8,056 bases of DNA from Natronohydrobacter sp. (GTDB lineage: Bacteria > Pseudomonadota > Alphaproteobacteria > Rhodobacterales > Rhodobacteraceae): assembly GCA_007118445.1 (NCBI GenBank), contig SKRP01000039.1, positions 1 to 8,056 on the forward strand. Reading direction: 5' to 3'. Position numbers and translations under genes: made by a program. Numbering within the stretch: position 1 is the stretch's first letter; every line of letters starts with the position of its first letter. Under the pieces are notes generated by a model. That model worked only from the letters and a program-made list of their open reading frames with translations, did not search any database and was not told the origin of the DNA. Shown here piece by piece: positions 6,124 to 8,056 of the stretch.

Positions 6124-6137
6124 CGTAACGCGTAACG
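6124..6137 (+). repeat. Tandem 7-bp repeat CGTAACG x2 in the rhaD leader
   Basis: Two exact copies of CGTAACG lie head to tail, about 37 bases before the rhaD start codon. They could be in the core promoter or in the 5' leader. No function can be assigned. Confidence 0.55.
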
Positions 6138-6162
6138 GTATTGCAGATCGATCTGACCAGAC

Positions 6163-6167
6163 AGGAG
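6163..6167 (+). promoter_or_regulatory. Ribosome binding site of rhaD
   Basis: AGGAG lies six bases before the ATG at 6174 and fixes that start. The frame carries the conserved aldolase N-terminus from there. Confidence 0.85.
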
Positions 6168-6173
6168 CGCATC

Positions 6174-8056
6174 ATGTTGAAAACAGCGGCGAACCCTTTG
6201 CTCGACAATCGCTGGGACGACACGGTTGCGGCAGGAATGAGCGAATCAGAGCTGCTACTCTATCGCTCGAACATCCTGGGGTCAGACAAGCGGGTTACGA
6301 ATTACGGCGGCGGCAATACATCGGCCAAGGTGATGCAAACCGATCCGCTGACTGGCGCGCAGGTCGAGGTGCTATGGGTCAAGGGCTCTGGCGGTGATAT
6401 CGGGTCCATGAAGATGGACGGGTTTGCAACGCTCTACATGGACAAGCTCAGGGCGCTGAAATCGCTCTATCGCGGGGTCGCGTTCGAAGATGAGATGGTC
6501 GGCTACCTGCCGCATTGCACCTTCGGGCTGAATCCGCGCGCGGCCTCGATTGACACACCGCTTCATGCGTATGTGCCGCGCAAGCATGTCGATCATGTCC
6601 ATGCAGACGCGATCATCGCGATCGCGGCCTCGAAGAATTCGAAAGAGCTGACGGAAACGATCTTTGGCAAGCGTATCGGGTGGCTGCCCTGGAAACGTCC
6701 GGGCTTCGAGTTGGGGCTGTGGCTGGAAGAATTCTGTCTCGAGAACCCGGAGGCCGATGGTGTCGTTCTGGAAAGCCACGGGCTGTTCACTTGGGCCGAT
6801 ACGGCGAAAGCCTGCTATGACACCACAATCGATGTGATCAATCGCGCGACAGAATGGCTGCAGCAGCGCATGGAGGATGCGCCAGCCTTCGGCGGAGCAA
6901 AGCACAAGGCACTGGATGCATCGGAACGTCGGACGGTCGCCGCCCGCCTGATGCCCGCGATCCGTGGCCTGATCAGCGGCAACCAGCATATGGTGGGCCA
7001 TTTCAACGACGCCCCCGCAGTGCTGGAATTCGTGAATGCGCATGACATGGAACCGCTTGCCGCTCTTGGTACGTCCTGCCCCGACCATTTCCTGCGCACC
7101 AAGATCCGCCCTCTGGTGGTGAATTTCGACCCGGCAAAAGGCAATCTGGACGAAGTTCTGGACGGGCTGCCCGGCCAGATAGCGGCCTATCGGGAAGCCT
7201 ATGCGGCCTATTACGGGCGCTGCAAACATGCCGACAGCCCCGCGCGGCGCGACCCGAATGCAGTTGTCTATCTGGTGCCCGGTATGGGCATGATCACCTT
7301 CGCCAAGGACAAGGCCACAGCGCGGATTTCCGGCGAATTCTACGTCAACGCCATCAATGTGATGCGCGGGGCCACGGCTGTCTGCGCGTATCAGGGCCTG
7401 CCGGAACAGGAAGCCTTCGACATCGAATACTGGCAGCTGGAAGAAGCCAAGCTGCAACGTATGCCCAGGCCGAAATCGCTTGCCGGTCGCGTGGCGCTTG
7501 TGACCGGAGGCGCAGGCGGTATCGGGGCCGCGACCGCAGAGCGATACCTGTCGGAAGGTGCCTGCGTCATTCTGACCGATATCAACGCCGAGAATCTGGA
7601 ACTGACCCAGGCCAGACTCGTCCAGCGCTTTGGTGCGGACGTGGTGCGCGCGATGGTTATGGATGTGACCGAGGAAGACACGGTCGCCAACGCTTTCGCC
7701 GAGGCTGCGGTGGAATTCGGAGGGATCGACATACTGGTGTCAAATGCCGGGATCGCGTCGTCAGCGCCTGTGGAAGAAACGACGCTGGCACTGTGGAACA
7801 GGAACATGGATATCCTGTCGACAGGGTATTTTCTTGTCAGCCGAGAGGCCTTCAGGCTGATGCGGGCGCAAGCCCTTGGCGGGTCAATCGTTTTCGTGGC
7901 CTCGAAAAACGGCCTTGCAGCCTCGCCGAACGCGGCGGCCTATTGCACGGCCAAGGCGGCTGAAATCCATCTGGCGCGCTGCCTGGCACTGGAGGGGGCC
8001 GAGGCCGGCATCCGCGTCAATGTCGTGAACCCCGATGCCGTGCTGCGCGGGTCGAA
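6174..8056 (+). CDS. rhaD: Bifunctional rhamnulose-1-phosphate aldolase / L-lactaldehyde dehydrogenase RhaD (3' end outside window)
   Basis: This fused cytoplasmic enzyme is expected to split L-rhamnulose-1-phosphate to DHAP and L-lactaldehyde and then oxidise the lactaldehyde to L-lactate with NAD. The frame is open from 6174 to the window end (627 codons plus two bases). The class II aldolase part fills about residues 1-410: YGGGNTS (44-50) and KGSGGD (70-75) for phosphate binding, zinc ligands His141 and His143 in DHVHAD, His202 in ESHGLF, and Asp127 where class II aldolases have the catalytic acid. The short-chain dehydrogenase part starts near 432: TGGAGGIG (444-451), NAG (524-526), Ser577, Tyr590 and Lys594 (YCTAK), with the expected 13-residue Ser-Tyr spacing, then NPD. 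The family is close to 700 residues, so about 70 are missing. It is divergent from rhaR; rhaI is expected next. Bacillus RhaEW has the same fusion. The substrate is inferred from family and locus. Confidence 0.95.
   Translation, partial: MLKTAANPLLDNRWDDTVAAGMSESELLLYRSNILGSDKRVTNYGGGNTSAKVMQTDPLTGAQVEVLWVKGSGGDIGSMKMDGFATLYMDKLRALKSLYRGVAFEDEMVGYLPHCTFGLNPRAASIDTPLHAYVPRKHVDHVHADAIIAIAASKNSKELTETIFGKRIGWLPWKRPGFELGLWLEEFCLENPEADGVVLESHGLFTWADTAKACYDTTIDVINRATEWLQQRMEDAPAFGGAKHKALDASERRTVAARLMPAIRGLISGNQHMVGHFNDAPAVLEFVNAHDMEPLAALGTSCPDHFLRTKIRPLVVNFDPAKGNLDEVLDGLPGQIAAYREAYAAYYGRCKHADSPARRDPNAVVYLVPGMGMITFAKDKATARISGEFYVNAINVMRGATAVCAYQGLPEQEAFDIEYWQLEEAKLQRMPRPKSLAGRVALVTGGAGGIGAATAERYLSEGACVILTDINAENLELTQARLVQRFGADVVRAMVMDVTEEDTVANAFAEAAVEFGGIDILVSNAGIASSAPVEETTLALWNRNMDILSTGYFLVSREAFRLMRAQALGGSIVFVASKNGLAASPNAAAYCTAKAAEIHLARCLALEGAEAGIRVNVVNPDAVLRGS

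Noticed and set aside
6372..7457. 361-codon open frame on the minus strand opposite rhaD
   Set aside because: It lies wholly antisense to the strongly conserved aldolase frame; its composition is typical of the complement of GC-rich codons and it shows no family motif or ribosome site.
1..8056. Mobile elements, CRISPR arrays, tRNA or rRNA genes, defence systems
   Set aside because: I saw no transposase or integrase motifs, no spaced repeat array and no structural RNA; the window is filled by one coherent sugar-catabolism locus.

Overview
The window carries most of an L-rhamnose uptake and catabolism locus from a GC-rich alphaproteobacterium. Protein style, GC-rich codons and gene order suggest Rhodobacterales or Rhizobiales; this is inferred by eye, with no database search. 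The order matches the rhaRSTPQUK / rhaDI arrangement described for Rhizobium leguminosarum.

From about 5988 down to the left edge, seven genes run on the minus strand as one apparent operon: rhaR (DeoR-family regulator), rhaS (periplasmic sugar-binding protein), rhaT (double-ATPase subunit), rhaP and rhaQ (two permeases), rhaU (L-rhamnose mutarotase), and the first 77 codons of rhaK (FGGY-family sugar kinase, cut by the window edge). Spacing is very tight from rhaT onward: a Shine-Dalgarno (SD) sequence overlapping the rhaT stop, an ATGA overlap at rhaP/rhaQ, abutting codons at rhaQ/rhaU and an ATGA overlap at rhaU/rhaK. The only gap with visible structure inside the operon is between rhaS and rhaT, where a perfect 10-bp-stem hairpin sits.

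On the plus strand, from 6174 past the right edge, lies a divergent gene for a bifunctional protein: a class II rhamnulose-1-phosphate aldolase fused to a short-chain dehydrogenase (rhaD type). 627 codons are present and roughly 70 are probably missing. The isomerase (rhaI) is not in the window and is expected downstream.

The 185-bp divergent intergenic region (5989-6173) holds the most striking feature. It is a 71-bp quasi-palindrome centred on base 6067, built from CAATC half-sites on the left and GATTG half-sites on the right, phased at exactly 10 bp. The outermost copies contain -35-like TTGACT (toward rhaR) and TTGACA (toward rhaD). It is the obvious candidate operator for RhaR.

Pathway logic: RhaSTPQ imports rhamnose, RhaU interconverts its anomers, an isomerase outside the window makes rhamnulose, RhaK phosphorylates it, and RhaD splits the phosphate to DHAP and L-lactaldehyde and oxidises the lactaldehyde to lactate. 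I see a known type of system, not a new one; the novelty is mostly in the regulatory architecture.
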